From assembly GCA_944320785.1 (NCBI GenBank), contig CALUIR010000010.1, forward strand, positions 1 through 64,000: a stretch of 64,000 nt of DNA. The letters are read 5' to 3'. Each line of letters opens with the position of its first letter. The first letter of the stretch is position 1. The position numbers and the translations under genes were made by a program. The notes beneath the pieces are model-generated. The model was not told the DNA's origin. It did not search any database and saw nothing but the letters and a program-made list of their open reading frames with translations. This DNA is from an uncultured Bacteroidaceae bacterium (lineage in GTDB: Bacteria; Bacteroidota; Bacteroidia; Bacteroidales; Bacteroidaceae). Below are positions 1 to 8,632 of the stretch, one piece after another.

Positions 1-41
1 TCGGATACATAATTATTTCAAGTGTGGAAACTTAAAAATAA

Positions 42-197
42 TCATTTCCGAAGAAAGAAGAAACACTCTTTCTATATCAAACTTTAAAATTTAAACAGGC
101 TCTAAATGATAAATTGAATTTAAAGGAAGATTTGACTTTCAGGGATCATCATTCAAGCAAAGATTTTGCTCATTATTGCATTAAGCAAATATAAATA
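42..197 (+). other. open frame without start, possible 3' end of a broken gene
   Basis: One frame stays open from a stop at about 39 to a stop at 195-197 and reads as hydrophilic, protein-like sequence (ending DFAHYCIKQI). It has no start codon, and another frame is open over the first 90 bases, so it could be the tail of a frameshifted gene entering from the left edge. The stretch is much more AT-rich than the genes that follow. I do not recognise a family. The rest of 1-354 holds only the stem-loop and promoter listed separately. Confidence 0.2.
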
Positions 198-260
198 ACA
201 CGTTAAGCCTCGGCCTTTTGGGATGAAAATGATAGAAGTTTTTTGAAAGCACCATCACAT

Positions 261-284
261 AGTGCCGCAAGATTTTGCGGCACT
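261..284 (+). terminator. stem-loop, possible terminator
   Basis: AGTGCCGCAA and TTGCGGCACT form a perfect 10-bp stem with a 4-base loop. It sits 64 bases after the stop of the leftmost open frame and before the next promoter. There is no strong T-run, so terminator function is an inference. Confidence 0.45.
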
Positions 285-310
285 ACATATTTGATGCACG
301 AAATAATGAC

Positions 311-318
311 TATATTTG
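311..318 (+). promoter_or_regulatory. Bacteroidales -7 promoter box TATATTTG
   Basis: Exact match to TAnnTTTG, 37 bases upstream of the ATG at 355. Confidence 0.6.
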
Positions 319-354
319 AGGCGAATCTGCAAAAAGAATAGACTTTAAAAGCCA

Positions 355-1094
355 ATGGCCATCCACGAGCAAGAAAACATCTTGTGGAAAGAATGGGCGG
401 GAACCTACCCTGCACAAGAACGGGAAAACTTCGTGATGGACGGGCTGTGCCACAATGGCCCGTTGTGCAACGAGGGGTGGAACGCACGTCCCGGCAACGA
501 GGAAGAATTGTGGGAGAAGGCGCAAAGAAAAGTGCTTTTCCTGATAAAAGACCCAAACTGCAATCTGAGAGAAGATTACCGGCATGGCCTTGGCGGGACA
601 TCACGCATAAGTTCTTCAAGACTCTTTTCAACTGGCTGCAAGGGCTTAGCGAGATAAGGCTGGGCTTCACGCCGTTGCTGGAGGACGGCTTTTACCTTGA
701 ACCAGCCAACCAGGCCATGCTGAAATACCCGCTGGCTATCGTAAACGTGAAGAAAATATTTAGCGGTGCATCGGTGGGCAACCTTACGTTGCGGGAATAT
801 GCCGGGCGGGATGCCGCTTTCATTCGGTGGCAAGTGCGCGGCATACTCAGTCCCAACATCGTGGTGTGCGGGAGCGGCAGCGGCAGCTTGCTAAACATTG
901 CCGAAGAATCTATTTACCCGGATTTGACGTTTTCCCCGATAAACAGTTGGTGCCATTATTGTGAAACCCCCGAACTGCTGCTGATTGACAGTTGGCACCC
1001 GTCAAGCCGGATCCCGGACTCGCAAAAGATAGACGGCATGATGCGGGTGGTGGCCGGCTTCATCGCGCAAACACATGCCGACATTTTCCGCTGA
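355..1094 (+). pseudogene. frameshifted protein with uracil-DNA-glycosylase-like motifs
   Basis: Two overlapping frames make one continuous protein of about 245 residues. Residues 1 to ~78 (MAIHEQENILWKEW...) are in the frame starting at 355, and the rest (WRDITHKFFKTLFNWL... to HADIFR) is in the frame one base back. The switch lies near 580-600 and is explained by a single missing base. Motif-like pieces FLIKDPN near the start, IVVCGSGSG in the middle and DSWHPSSR near the end resemble the layout of uracil-DNA glycosylase-type folds, but I cannot confirm the family. A consensus promoter box lies upstream, so the intact gene would be expressed. It is either a real pseudogene or a sequencing error. 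It converges on the metallopeptidase gene. Confidence 0.6.
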
Positions 1095-1216
1095 AACTTC
1101 CTTGTCATCGGCAAAACCGAAAGTTGTTGATAATCGTCCATCGCTAACAGAAAAACACAGCATTGTCCACCCCATACAGCCGCCTGCATGCTTCCAACGA
1201 GCCATCCTGCCTGCAT

Positions 1217-1945
1217 TCAATTTCTTGCGGATGATTTTTTTAAAGCCGGGTATGTTTCAAAATAGAATGACGACCAATACCCTGCCTCGTAATCGTCCGC
1301 CGACGGGCAAGGCACGTACATCGGCACACGCCATGCCGACGGCCTGTGGTAAAGCCTTTGGAGGTCAAACTCCGGCATCGGCACGCGGCTTTCCGCGATG
1401 TGCAGCAGTTTCTTGTCCCAGCCGTCATAATCCGGCCCGACCAAGCCGGACTGTTTCAGCTTTTGGTCAAACAGTTGCCAGAACGGAAGCCGATGGTGGT
1501 GGTGGACGGTGTGGCACAGTTCGTGCAAAATGGTGCTGCGGATGCACCTTTCTTGGCCGAACAGCACATAATAGAAGCTGAACTTCACGTGGTTGTCGCC
1601 CGTGCAACAGGCCACGGCATCCCTTCGCCATTCGTAACTGATGTGGGTACAACGGTAGTCCTTGAAGCCGTATTCCGCCGCACACTGCCCCACTTCGCCG
1701 GGCAAATGCCGGGCGGCGGCCATGTACAAATGCAAGAGTTCCTCTTTACCAAACAACTCCTTTGCCGCCTTGTTGAAACGCCTTTTGTCTTTCAATGGGA
1801 ATGCCTCAGGCATGATTTCGTAGCAATGCTCGCCGGTTTGAATAACATGTTCGGGATGCCAGCACGTTGCAGCCACCTCTGCCAACCGAGCGTTCAGCCA
1901 ATCCCGGCGTTCCAAAAACGCTTTCCAAGAATGAATCTGTTTCAT
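1217..1945 (-). CDS. YgjP-like DUF45 zinc metallopeptidase-domain protein
   Basis: A 242-residue protein with the metallopeptidase signature HELCHTVHHHHRLPFWQLF at about residues 141-159. It fits the DUF45/YgjP pattern HExxH followed by H and FW, in which the two histidines and a downstream histidine bind zinc. No signal peptide or membrane helix is visible, so it is probably cytoplasmic. The N-terminal half (MKQIHSWKAFLERRDW) is not recognised. The family is predicted to be proteolytic but substrates are poorly known. It is transcribed alone, convergent with the broken gene to its left. The ATG at 1945 is the natural start; an in-frame extension is not needed. Confidence 0.75.
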   Translation of the reverse strand: MKQIHSWKAFLERRDWLNARLAEVAATCWHPEHVIQTGEHCYEIMPEAFPLKDKRRFNKAAKELFGKEELLHLYMAAARHLPGEVGQCAAEYGFKDYRCTHISYEWRRDAVACCTGDNHVKFSFYYVLFGQERCIRSTILHELCHTVHHHHRLPFWQLFDQKLKQSGLVGPDYDGWDKKLLHIAESRVPMPEFDLQRLYHRPSAWRVPMYVPCPSADDYEAGYWSSFYFETYPALKKSSARN

Positions 1946-2050
1946 GATTGTCCTTTTTGGGCGGCAAAATTAGGCGAGGGATGCGCCACATCAAGGCACA
2001 AGGGTCTTCAAATTCTGCTTCATTTCACGCAATGCGATAGAAATAATCCC

Positions 2051-2058
2051 TATATTTG
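2051..2058 (+). promoter_or_regulatory. Bacteroidales -7 promoter box TATATTTG
   Basis: Exact TAnnTTTG box 31 bases upstream of the lipoprotein ATG at 2090. It supports that start rather than a longer in-frame extension antisense to the metallopeptidase. Confidence 0.6.
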
Positions 2059-2089
2059 CCTTGCGAATAATAAATATTACCTGGAACGT

Positions 2090-2554
2090 ATGAAAAAAGC
2101 CACATGCATATCATTTGCCTGCATGGCGTTAGCCATCATGGCAAGTTGCGGAGGGAACCATTCTTCCCATGAGATTGCAAAGCTCCAGGACAGCATTGCT
2201 TCGCTGAATGCCCAATTGGACGAATTTAAGAATGAGAGCAAGAAGAAATCTTCCGAAACGGTTCCCGGCACTTACACATTCACAGACAAGTCAGGCCGTA
2301 AGTGGACGCTGACCCTCCATGATGACGAAAGCGGGAGATTGGAAACCGAAGGCTATACGGCATATTGCAGTTGGTGGGGGATGAATAAAGGAGTGTCCCT
2401 CACGTTTGGTGCCGAGCGTCCGGTGATAGGGTTTGAGAAAGGGGAAAAATCCATATTCATAACCCACATCATTGACGGATATATTTATGCAGACAACATA
2501 ATTGCTCCTACGAAAGACCCCAATTGGCAGCTTCCGATAGCTAAAATCAAATGA
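2090..2554 (+). CDS. small lipoprotein of unknown function
   Basis: A 154-residue protein. The first 20 residues are a lipoprotein signal (MKKATCISFACMALAIMASC) with lipobox MASC, so the mature protein should be anchored by the cysteine at residue 20. Residues ~28-50 are a short coiled-coil-like segment (KLQDSIASLNAQLDEFKNE). The remainder (GTYTFTDKSGRKWTLTLHDD...) looks like a small beta-rich domain. I do not recognise a named family. It is a single gene with its own promoter, ending about 100 bp before the end of the convergent dnaA. Confidence 0.7.
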   Translation: MKKATCISFACMALAIMASCGGNHSSHEIAKLQDSIASLNAQLDEFKNESKKKSSETVPGTYTFTDKSGRKWTLTLHDDESGRLETEGYTAYCSWWGMNKGVSLTFGAERPVIGFEKGEKSIFITHIIDGYIYADNIIAPTKDPNWQLPIAKIK

Positions 2555-2589
2555 TTGGGGTACTTCCGGTTCCCTGCAAGAACCTCCCA

Positions 2590-2608
2590 AAGGTTTTTGA
2601 AAAACCTT
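2590..2608. repeat. 19-bp palindrome of the AAGGTTT/AAACCTT family
   Basis: AAGGTTTTT-G-AAAAACCTT is a perfect palindrome with one central base. It lies between the convergent ends of the lipoprotein gene and dnaA and is followed by a related half unit (CCAATGTTTTTA). Related units occur near 24031-24090 and 37311-37338. It could serve as a bidirectional terminator. Confidence 0.6.
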
Positions 2609-2654
2609 CCAATGTTTTTAGAGCCGGTAATGCATGCACAGCATGCAGCATGAA

Positions 2655-4058
2655 TCAGCCCTTCAACGATGATTCGATTTCCTCCACCTCCATGCGGAAG
2701 CCCTTGTCCACCTCCAAAAGGTTCTTCACCATCTTGCAGGCATGTAGCACGGTGGCATGGTCTTTCTTGCCGACCACCAACCCTATCTTGCTGGTGGACG
2801 AGTCCGTGTGCTTTTTCGAGAGGTACATGGCTATCTGCCGCACCTGCACCACTTCCCTTTTCCGCGACTTTGTCTGGATGCTTGCGGGATCCACTTCAAA
2901 ATGCTTGCATACTTTCTCCAGGATTCCTTCCACCGTGAGCGGCACAGTTTCGTGGCGGACGCTTTCCTTCACGACGTAACGCGCCAAGTCAAGGTCGATG
3001 TCCTTGTTGAGAATCACGGAACGCGCCATAATGGACACCACCACTCCTTCCAAATCGCGCACGCTGTCATCCACATTCTCAGCAATGTAATTGATGACTT
3101 CTCCGGGGAACACCAAGCCGTCACGCCGTATCTTCTCGCGCAGGATGCGCTTGCGCAACTCCAAGTTCGGTTTCTCTAATTCGGCCACCAAGCCCCATTT
3201 GAAGCGGGTAAGCAAGCGGTCCTCCATGCCTTGCAGCAACACTGGCGGACGGTCGGAAGTCATGATCAATTGCTTGCCGTTCAAATGAAGGTGATTGAAG
3301 ATGTGGAAAAACGTGTTCTGCGTCTTCGTGAGGCTCGCAAATTCCTGTATGTCGTCCAATATCAGCACGTCAATGCCTTGGTAGAAGCGGATGAAATCAT
3401 TCACCTTGTTGTTCCTTACCGAATTGGTGTATTGCACCTGGAACAAGTGGGCGGAGATGTAAAGCACCTTCATTCCGGGATAAAGTTCCTTGATTTTTGC
3501 ACCGATGGCGTTCACCAAATGCGTCTTCCCCACCCCGGAAGGCCCGTAGATGAACAGAGGGTTGAAAGTCGATTTTGCCGGGTTCAAAGCCACCGTCTCG
3601 CCCGCCGTGCGGGAAAGCTTATTGCTCTCCCCTTCGATGAAATTGTCGAAATTGTAATTCAAGTTCAAGTGCGGATCCAAGTCCTGCGGGGCAGGCGCCT
3701 GCAACACGGAAGGCGTTTCCCGCGCGTCAGTAGCCTTGTCGTTCCTATTCTGCAATATTGTGCGGTGGCTCGGTTCCTGGTCAACGGAAATCTTATTGGT
3801 GTTGTCAATAGAGACACGGTACATCAGTTGCGTGCCTCGCCCTATTTCCTTATAAAGAGCCGAACGCAGCAATTCAACATATTTCTCCTCCAATATCTCG
3901 TAAAAGAACTGGCTGGGCACTTGGATGGTCAGCGCCTTGTTCTCGTACTTCAGCGGGACAACCGGGACAAACCACGTCTTGTATGCGGACTCAGAAACAT
4001 TATCTTTAATGAAATTCAGACAGCGGTTCCAAAGTTCAACATGGTTGGATTCATTCAT
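2655..4058 (-). CDS. dnaA: chromosomal replication initiator DnaA
   Basis: A 467-residue DnaA. Domain I occupies about residues 1-80, followed by a variable linker. The AAA+ domain has Walker [11 protein letters not shown] at 172-181 and Walker B VLILDDIQ. The C-terminal domain IV holds the DnaA-box binding signature [14 protein letters not shown] near 430-445. DnaA binds DnaA boxes at oriC with ATP and opens the duplex. The gene stands alone; dnaN, recF and gyrB are not adjacent, as is usual in this phylum. I found no cluster of TTATCCACA-like boxes in the flanking 350 bp, so the window gives no evidence that the origin is here. The ATG at 4058 gives the conserved N-terminus. Confidence 0.97.
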   Translation of the reverse strand: MNESNHVELWNRCLNFIKDNVSESAYKTWFVPVVPLKYENKALTIQVPSQFFYEILEEKYVELLRSALYKEIGRGTQLMYRVSIDNTNKISVDQEPSHRTILQNRNDKATDARETPSVLQAPAPQDLDPHLNLNYNFDNFIEGESNKLSRTAGETVALNPAKSTFNPLFIYGPSGVGKTHLVNAIGAKIKELYPGMKVLYISAHLFQVQYTNSVRNNKVNDFIRFYQGIDVLILDDIQEFASLTKTQNTFFHIFNHLHLNGKQLIMTSDRPPVLLQGMEDRLLTRFKWGLVAELEKPNLELRKRILREKIRRDGLVFPGEVINYIAENVDDSVRDLEGVVVSIMARSVILNKDIDLDLARYVVKESVRHETVPLTVEGILEKVCKHFEVDPASIQTKSRKREVVQVRQIAMYLSKKHTDSSTSKIGLVVGKKDHATVLHACKMVKNLLEVDKGFRMEVEEIESSLKG

Positions 4059-4227
4059 AATTATATCGGTACATTATTAAGATTAGCAAACACATCACAT
4101 ATGCAAAGTTGGGGATCTTATTTCATAAAAACAAATGGCCTCCCCTATTGCATTTCTGCCGGAAAATACAAGTGTTTTATTCTCAACAACTTATTTTCAG
4201 GCTTGGAAATCGAAAAGGAAAACGCGC

Positions 4228-4243
4228 CTTGCATATTTGCAAG
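4228..4243. promoter_or_regulatory. short inverted repeat upstream of dnaA
   Basis: CTTGCA-TATT-TGCAAG lies about 170 bases upstream of the dnaA start, in the 350-bp stretch 4059-4408 between dnaA and the MCE gene end. That stretch contains only this repeat and the terminator at 4304-4381. I saw no exact TAnnTTTG box for dnaA. A role as an operator is a guess. Confidence 0.25.
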
Positions 4244-4303
4244 TGATTGCAAATTAATCTATTGCCATCCGCGACAAAGAATCCCGGTTTGTGGGAAAGA
4301 TAC

Positions 4304-4381
4304 AATAAGGCGGGCTTCGTTCATCTTGATTAAAGGGACATTTGCTGCTTTTCCGCAACAAAGGACGAAGCCCGCCTTATT
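4304..4381 (-). terminator. long stem-loop terminator of the amidase-MCE operon
   Basis: AATAAGGCGGGCTTCGT and ACGAAGCCCGCCTTATT form a perfect 17-bp stem separated by 44 bases. It begins 28 bases after the MCE stop codon on the minus strand. Confidence 0.7.
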
Positions 4382-4408
4382 TAGACAAATTCTATTTTGA
4401 CCCGGTTC

Positions 4409-5305
4409 CTATTTTTCTTTTTTGCCGAACAAGGAGAAATGCACGTAACGTTTCGGATGCAGCCGCAGATCTTCCAACAGGGATGCGGCATTGGCTCCAG
4501 TAGCATTCAAGTTGTTATATAAGGAAGAGTCGTTCAGCAAGAGGCCGATGGTGTTGTCCTTGCTGTTCAACTGGTCGGTAATGCCCTTCAGGTTGGCCAT
4601 GGTGGCATCCACTTTCCTGAAAGTAGAGGCATAATCGATGCCCTTCAAATTGTCGCTGATGGCCACGAAATTGTCGCCTATCTTGTTCAGCTTGCCGGTC
4701 AACTGCGGAATATCTTCGCCCATCAGCACGTTCAGTTGGGCAGTGGCTTCCTTCAGGTTGGCAGCCGTGGCATCCACGGAGTGCAAGGCTGATTTCAAGC
4801 TTGGATCAGCCAGCAGCTGGTTCAGGGAAACAAGGATAGAATCAATGCGCGGCACCATCACTTCCAATTGGGGAAGCAGGTTGGAAGTCAACGCATCCAG
4901 CGGCCCGTTGTTCAGCACGCCGGGTATCGTGTCGCCCACCTGGTAGGCTTCACGCGGGTTATTTGCCAGCAGGAGATTCATCTTCACGGTGCCTAGCATC
5001 TCCGTCACCAGTTCCGCAGAACTCCCTTTGGGAATGCGCATGTCCGTATCCATCTCCACTTCCACCGTCACGTTGCCCGGATGCGCATAGTCATAATATA
5101 TTTCGCGGACAATGCCGATTTTGAATCCATCCGCATATACCGGGCTTGATTTTGCCAGCCCGTTGATGTTGGCGTACTTCACATAATAATAGGTACTCGG
5201 CTTGAAAAGGTTGATGCCCCGCAAATAATTGATGCCATAAATGAGCATGCCCAATGCCACGGCAATGGCAATGCCGATTTTCACTTCTTTCGTCAAATAT
5301 TTCAT
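4409..5305 (-). CDS. MlaD-type MCE domain lipid-transport protein
   Basis: A 298-residue protein with one N-terminal membrane helix (residues ~9-28, IGIAIAVALGMLIYGINYL), then a single MCE domain (~35-120, including PVYADGFKIGIVREI), then a long helical tail rich in repeated DATxANLK segments. MCE proteins of the MlaD type form periplasmic rings that carry phospholipids or other hydrophobic molecules between membranes, working with an ABC permease and ATPase that are not encoded here. It follows the amidase gene by 9 bases, so the two are co-transcribed; this pairing suggests a shared envelope role. It ends with the basic KRYVHFSLFGKKEK. Confidence 0.88.
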   Translation of the reverse strand: MKYLTKEVKIGIAIAVALGMLIYGINYLRGINLFKPSTYYYVKYANINGLAKSSPVYADGFKIGIVREIYYDYAHPGNVTVEVEMDTDMRIPKGSSAELVTEMLGTVKMNLLLANNPREAYQVGDTIPGVLNNGPLDALTSNLLPQLEVMVPRIDSILVSLNQLLADPSLKSALHSVDATAANLKEATAQLNVLMGEDIPQLTGKLNKIGDNFVAISDNLKGIDYASTFRKVDATMANLKGITDQLNSKDNTIGLLLNDSSLYNNLNATGANAASLLEDLRLHPKRYVHFSLFGKKEK

Positions 5306-5314
5306 AATCCTTCG

Positions 5315-6409
5315 TTATTTCTGGTTCTTCTTCTTGGCTTCGGCGGCAGCCTGCCGGACATCCATCTTGCGCCCGTCACGGAATGCCACGATGAACGCGT
5401 CCTTGAACTGTGCCGAAACCTTCTTCTTTATTTCCAATATCTCATCGTAATCGCCTGATTCGCCATAGGTGTATTTGTAATACCCGCCCTCCTTGTAGCA
5501 TTCCACAGGAGACAGCCCTTTCAACTCTTTGGCGCCTTCCTTCAAGGGTCGCGCCGAGGCAAGGACCTGCACCTTGAAGCGGATGCCGCCGGCAGCGGCA
5601 CGGGGGCTTCCGCCCTTCTCCTCCCCTGCATCGGCTGCCGCGAGCCTGCCTGCATGCTTCTCCTTGTATTCGAGGAAGGCGCGGCAGATGCTTTCGGCCA
5701 GCTTCTCGCTGCCGGCCTTGCTGTGCAGGAAACGTTCTTCTTCCGGCGTGGATATGTAGCCCAGTTCGATGAGGACGCTGGGCATCGTGGTCTCCCTCAG
5801 CACGAGGAAGCCTGCCTGATGCACGCCCCGGTCGCGCCTTCCGGCATAGTCGCGGAACTGCGCTTGTATGGCTTTGGCAAAGTCCACGCTTTCTTCCATG
5901 TGCTTGTCCTGTATGAACTCGAACATGATGTAACTCTCTGAGGAATTGGGATTGAAGCCTGCGTAACGCTGGCGGTAGTCGTCTTCGATGAGGATGACGG
6001 CGTTCTCGCGCTTGGCCACTTCGAGGTTGGCTTCGGAGCGGGCGAGCCCCAGCGTGTATGTCTCGGCGCCGCGCACGGTGCTGCCTTTGGCCACGGCATT
6101 GGCATGGATGGAGATGAAAAGGTCGGCTTTCGCGCGGTTGGCGATGTCGGCACGGCGGCCCAAGGGGATGAAGGTGTCTGCCTTGCGGGTATAGATGACT
6201 TCCACGTCTTTGCAGCGGTCCTGTATCTTCTGCCCTAATTGGAGGGCGACACGGAGGTTGATGTCTTTTTCCTTCGCCACCCGCCCGGTCGCGCCGGGGT
6301 CATGCCCTCCGTGGCCGGCGTCGATGACCACCGTGAAGTCCCGGCACGGGGCGGCGGCGGAAACGGCGCAGAGCAAGAGGAGCAAGGCTACGTTGCGAAA
6401 CGGCATCAT
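5315..6409 (-). CDS. N-acetylmuramoyl-L-alanine amidase with C-terminal SPOR-like domain
   Basis: A secreted Amidase_3 family enzyme that cleaves the bond between N-acetylmuramic acid and the stem peptide. Starting at the ATG of 6409 the protein has 364 residues and a clean signal peptide (MMPFRNVALLLLLCAVSAAA). The catalytic domain has VIDAGHGGHDPGATG, a zinc-site motif FISIHANA and the catalytic-glutamate region LIELGYISTPEEE. The C-terminal ~80 residues (FKVQVLASARPLKEGAK...) look like a SPOR peptidoglycan-binding domain. A longer in-frame start exists at 6628, but a promoter box lies at 6435-6442, so 6409 is preferred. First gene of a two-gene operon with the MCE gene. Confidence 0.9.
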   Translation of the reverse strand: MMPFRNVALLLLLCAVSAAAPCRDFTVVIDAGHGGHDPGATGRVAKEKDINLRVALQLGQKIQDRCKDVEVIYTRKADTFIPLGRRADIANRAKADLFISIHANAVAKGSTVRGAETYTLGLARSEANLEVAKRENAVILIEDDYRQRYAGFNPNSSESYIMFEFIQDKHMEESVDFAKAIQAQFRDYAGRRDRGVHQAGFLVLRETTMPSVLIELGYISTPEEERFLHSKAGSEKLAESICRAFLEYKEKHAGRLAAADAGEEKGGSPRAAAGGIRFKVQVLASARPLKEGAKELKGLSPVECYKEGGYYKYTYGESGDYDEILEIKKKVSAQFKDAFIVAFRDGRKMDVRQAAAEAKKKNQK

Positions 6410-6434
6410 ATCACAAGGGTCTAAATAGGCGATG

Positions 6435-6442
6435 CAAATGTA
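6435..6442 (-). promoter_or_regulatory. -7 promoter box TACATTTG for the amidase operon
   Basis: The plus-strand CAAATGTA reads TACATTTG on the minus strand, 26 bases upstream of the ATG at 6409. Confidence 0.6.
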
Positions 6443-6569
6443 GCGGATTTTTGGCAATAACGCGCGATTTGCGCCGATGTTTTTCGTGGCGGGCGGCTTA
6501 TTCGTGAAATTTGCCTTGAAACAGGGGGCGTTATTGCGCGGCATTGCTTTACTTTGCACCCGAAATGGA

Positions 6570-7550
6570 ATGGAAATGGGAATAGTGAGGTTTCTGAAGA
6601 ATTGGACGCTGCCGGTGGCGATGGCCACCGGCGTGTCGGGCTACTTCCTGTTCGCGGAAGCGAGCTTCCTGTCGCCCGCACGTCCTGCGGCGGGGAGGCT
6701 GGCGGCGGCGGCGACGCCCCTGCTGGTGTTCACGCAGCTGCTGCTGGTGTTCTGCAAGGTGAAGCCTTCGGAGTTGCGGGTGCGTGCCTTGCACGGCTGG
6801 CTGCTGTGCATACAGCTGGCGGCTTGCGTGGGGCTGGCGGCGGCGTTGGCATGGATGCCGCTGGACGAGGTGTACCACGAGGTGCTGGAGGGGGCGATGG
6901 TGTGCTTCATCTGCCCCACGGCGACGGCTGCCGCCGTAGTGACGGGGAAGCTGGGCGGCAGCGCGGCGACGCTCACCACCTACACGCTGCTTTCCAACCT
7001 CCTGGCGGCGACGGTGGTGCCATTGGTCTTCCCGTGGGTGGAGCCGCATGCGGGCGTCACGTTCTGGGGAGCGTTCCTGCGCATCCTCGGCAAGGTGTTC
7101 CCGTTGCTCATCTGCCCGTTCCTTTTGGCCTGCCTGCTGCGGCGTTTTGCGCCACGGGCGCATGGGTTCCTGCTGTCGCGCAGCGGGGCGGCTTTCTACC
7201 TGTGGGGCGTGGCGCTGGCCATCGTGTCGGGGCAGACGGCGGCGTCGCTGGCGGGGAGCGCGGCGCCTGCCGGGGTGAAATGGCTGCTCGCCTTGGCGGG
7301 CCTGGCGGCGTGCGCGGTGCAGTTCTGGGCCGGGAAGCGCATCGGCGGGCATTACCACGAGCGCATCAGCGGGGGGCAGGCGTTGGGCCAGAAGAACACG
7401 GTGCTGGCCATTTGGATGGCGCAGGCGTACCTGGACCCGCTGGCCTCGGTGGGGCCGGGGTCGTACGTGCTGTGGCAGAACCTCGTCAACAGTTGGCAGT
7501 TGTGGCGGAAAAGGCGGCGCGACGAGGCGCGGGGCGCGGGCGGCCTGTAA
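6570..7550 (+). CDS. bile acid:sodium symporter (BASS) family transporter
   Basis: A 326-residue integral membrane protein with about nine or ten hydrophobic segments and no signal peptide. The pattern is that of the BASS/SBF family: ICPTATAAAVVTGKLGGSAA in the first half, and GQKNTVLAIWMAQAYLDPLAS in the second half. Family members import bile acids or other organic anions with sodium; the substrate here is unknown. A weak promoter-like TTACTTTG lies only ~15 bases upstream, favouring the ATG at 6570 (or 6576) over the ORF extension to 6477. It is very GC-rich. Its stop overlaps the first half-site of the operator of the next gene. Confidence 0.8.
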   Translation: MEMGIVRFLKNWTLPVAMATGVSGYFLFAEASFLSPARPAAGRLAAAATPLLVFTQLLLVFCKVKPSELRVRALHGWLLCIQLAACVGLAAALAWMPLDEVYHEVLEGAMVCFICPTATAAAVVTGKLGGSAATLTTYTLLSNLLAATVVPLVFPWVEPHAGVTFWGAFLRILGKVFPLLICPFLLACLLRRFAPRAHGFLLSRSGAAFYLWGVALAIVSGQTAASLAGSAAPAGVKWLLALAGLAACAVQFWAGKRIGGHYHERISGGQALGQKNTVLAIWMAQAYLDPLASVGPGSYVLWQNLVNSWQLWRKRRRDEARGAGGL

Positions 7551-7571
7551 AATAGGCACAAGAATCCGTAA
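7544..7571 (+). promoter_or_regulatory. predicted AraC-type operator, two half-sites 21 bp apart
   Basis: TCCGTAA at 7565-7571 and a weaker CCTGTAA at 7544-7550 are spaced 21 bp. The same arrangement, with the 11-mer AGAATCCGTAA, lies at 9588-9615 in front of the AraC gene. In both cases the proximal half-site ends 30 bases before the shared CGTACCTTTGCCCCCG promoter core. Confidence 0.55.
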
Positions 7572-7602
7572 TCCGGATAGGGCGCGGGCGGCGCGGCGTG
7601 CG

Positions 7603-7610
7603 TACCTTTG
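7603..7610 (+). promoter_or_regulatory. -7 promoter box TACCTTTG
   Basis: Exact TAnnTTTG box 51 bases upstream of the CMD-cupin ATG. The surrounding 16 bases (7601-7616) are identical to those of the AraC gene promoter. Confidence 0.65.
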
Positions 7611-7660
7611 CCCCCGCCTGCCGGGAAGCCGGCGGCAACGGACCCTAATGCTTTACAGAT

Positions 7661-8482
7661 ATGAAAAGGACATTTTTATTTTTGCTCATTGTTTCAACGT
7701 TAAACATTTTACAGAGTATGGCACAAGAGAAGATTACGCAGACTGCGGGCCGCGCGCAGCTGGGGGCGTTCGCGCCGGGATTCGCGGCGCTGAACGACGA
7801 CGTGCTTTTCGGCGAGGTGTGGAACCGGCCGGGGCTGAGCCCGCGCGAGCGCAGCATGGTGACGGTGGCCACCCTGGTGGCGAAGGGCATCACCGACTCG
7901 TCGCTCACGCACCATCTGGAGTTCGCGAAGCAGAACGGCGTGACGCGGACCGAAATCAGCGAGATGCTGACCCACATCGCCTTCTACGCCGGATGGCCGA
8001 ACGCCTGGGGGGCTTTCCGCTTGGCGAAGAACGTGTGGGCGGACGACGTGGAGGGCGACAGCGCACGGGCTGCCTTCCAGCGCAGCATGATTTTCCCCAT
8101 CGGCGAGCCGAACACGGCCTACGCGCAGTATTTCAAGGGACGGAGCTACCTGGCCCGCGTGTCGGAGGAGCAGGTGCCGTTCTCGAACGTCACCTTTGAG
8201 CCGGGGTGCCGCAACAACTGGCATGTACACCGCGCCACGGAGGGCGGCGGGCAGATGCTGGTGTGCGTGGCCGGCCGGGGCTGGTACCAGGAGGAAGGGA
8301 AACCGGCGGTGGAGATGCGCCCCGGCGACGTGGCGCACATCCCGGCCAACGTGAAGCACTGGCACGGCGCGGCGGCGGACAGCTGGTTCGCGCACCTGGC
8401 GTTCGAAATTCCGGGGAAGGATGCCCGCAACGAATGGCTGGAGCCGGTGACGGACGAGGAGTACGCCCGCCTGGGGCAGTGA
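7661..8482 (+). CDS. exported carboxymuconolactone decarboxylase-cupin fusion protein
   Basis: A 273-residue protein. Residues 1-21 are a signal peptide (ending LQSMAQ), so it should be periplasmic. Residues ~40-125 form a carboxymuconolactone decarboxylase (CMD/AhpD-like) domain with HHLEFAKQNGVTRTEISEML; the CxxC of AhpD peroxidase reductases is absent. Residues ~150-255 form a cupin with metal-site residues HVHRATE and PGDVAHIPANVKHWHG. Such fusions are annotated as oxidoreductase or decarboxylase-like enzymes without a known substrate. It has its own promoter and a strong terminator, and its operator matches that of the divergent AraC regulator downstream, which likely controls it. Confidence 0.85.
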   Translation: MKRTFLFLLIVSTLNILQSMAQEKITQTAGRAQLGAFAPGFAALNDDVLFGEVWNRPGLSPRERSMVTVATLVAKGITDSSLTHHLEFAKQNGVTRTEISEMLTHIAFYAGWPNAWGAFRLAKNVWADDVEGDSARAAFQRSMIFPIGEPNTAYAQYFKGRSYLARVSEEQVPFSNVTFEPGCRNNWHVHRATEGGGQMLVCVAGRGWYQEEGKPAVEMRPGDVAHIPANVKHWHGAAADSWFAHLAFEIPGKDARNEWLEPVTDEEYARLGQ

Positions 8483-8518
8483 TCCTTCCGCCCACGGCCC
8501 GCAGGGCTCAAGGCAGGA

Positions 8519-8555
8519 AGCAGGCAGCGCAGCCGCGCTGCCTGCTTTTCTTTTT
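8519..8555 (+). terminator. rho-independent terminator
   Basis: AGCAGGCAGCGC-AGCC-GCGCTGCCTGCT, a perfect 12-bp stem with a 4-base loop followed by TTTCTTTTT, 37 bases after the CMD-cupin stop. Confidence 0.9.
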
Positions 8556-8632
8556 GCAATTATATGATAAGGCATGGGGGAAAGGCGGCGGGCGCGGCCG
8601 GGGAAGGATGCCCGCTCCCCGCCGGCGGGAAG

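Noticed and set aside
2655..4408. Replication origin next to dnaA
   Set aside because: No cluster of TTATCCACA-like boxes or AT-rich unwinding region was seen around the gene, and in this phylum dnaA is often away from oriC.
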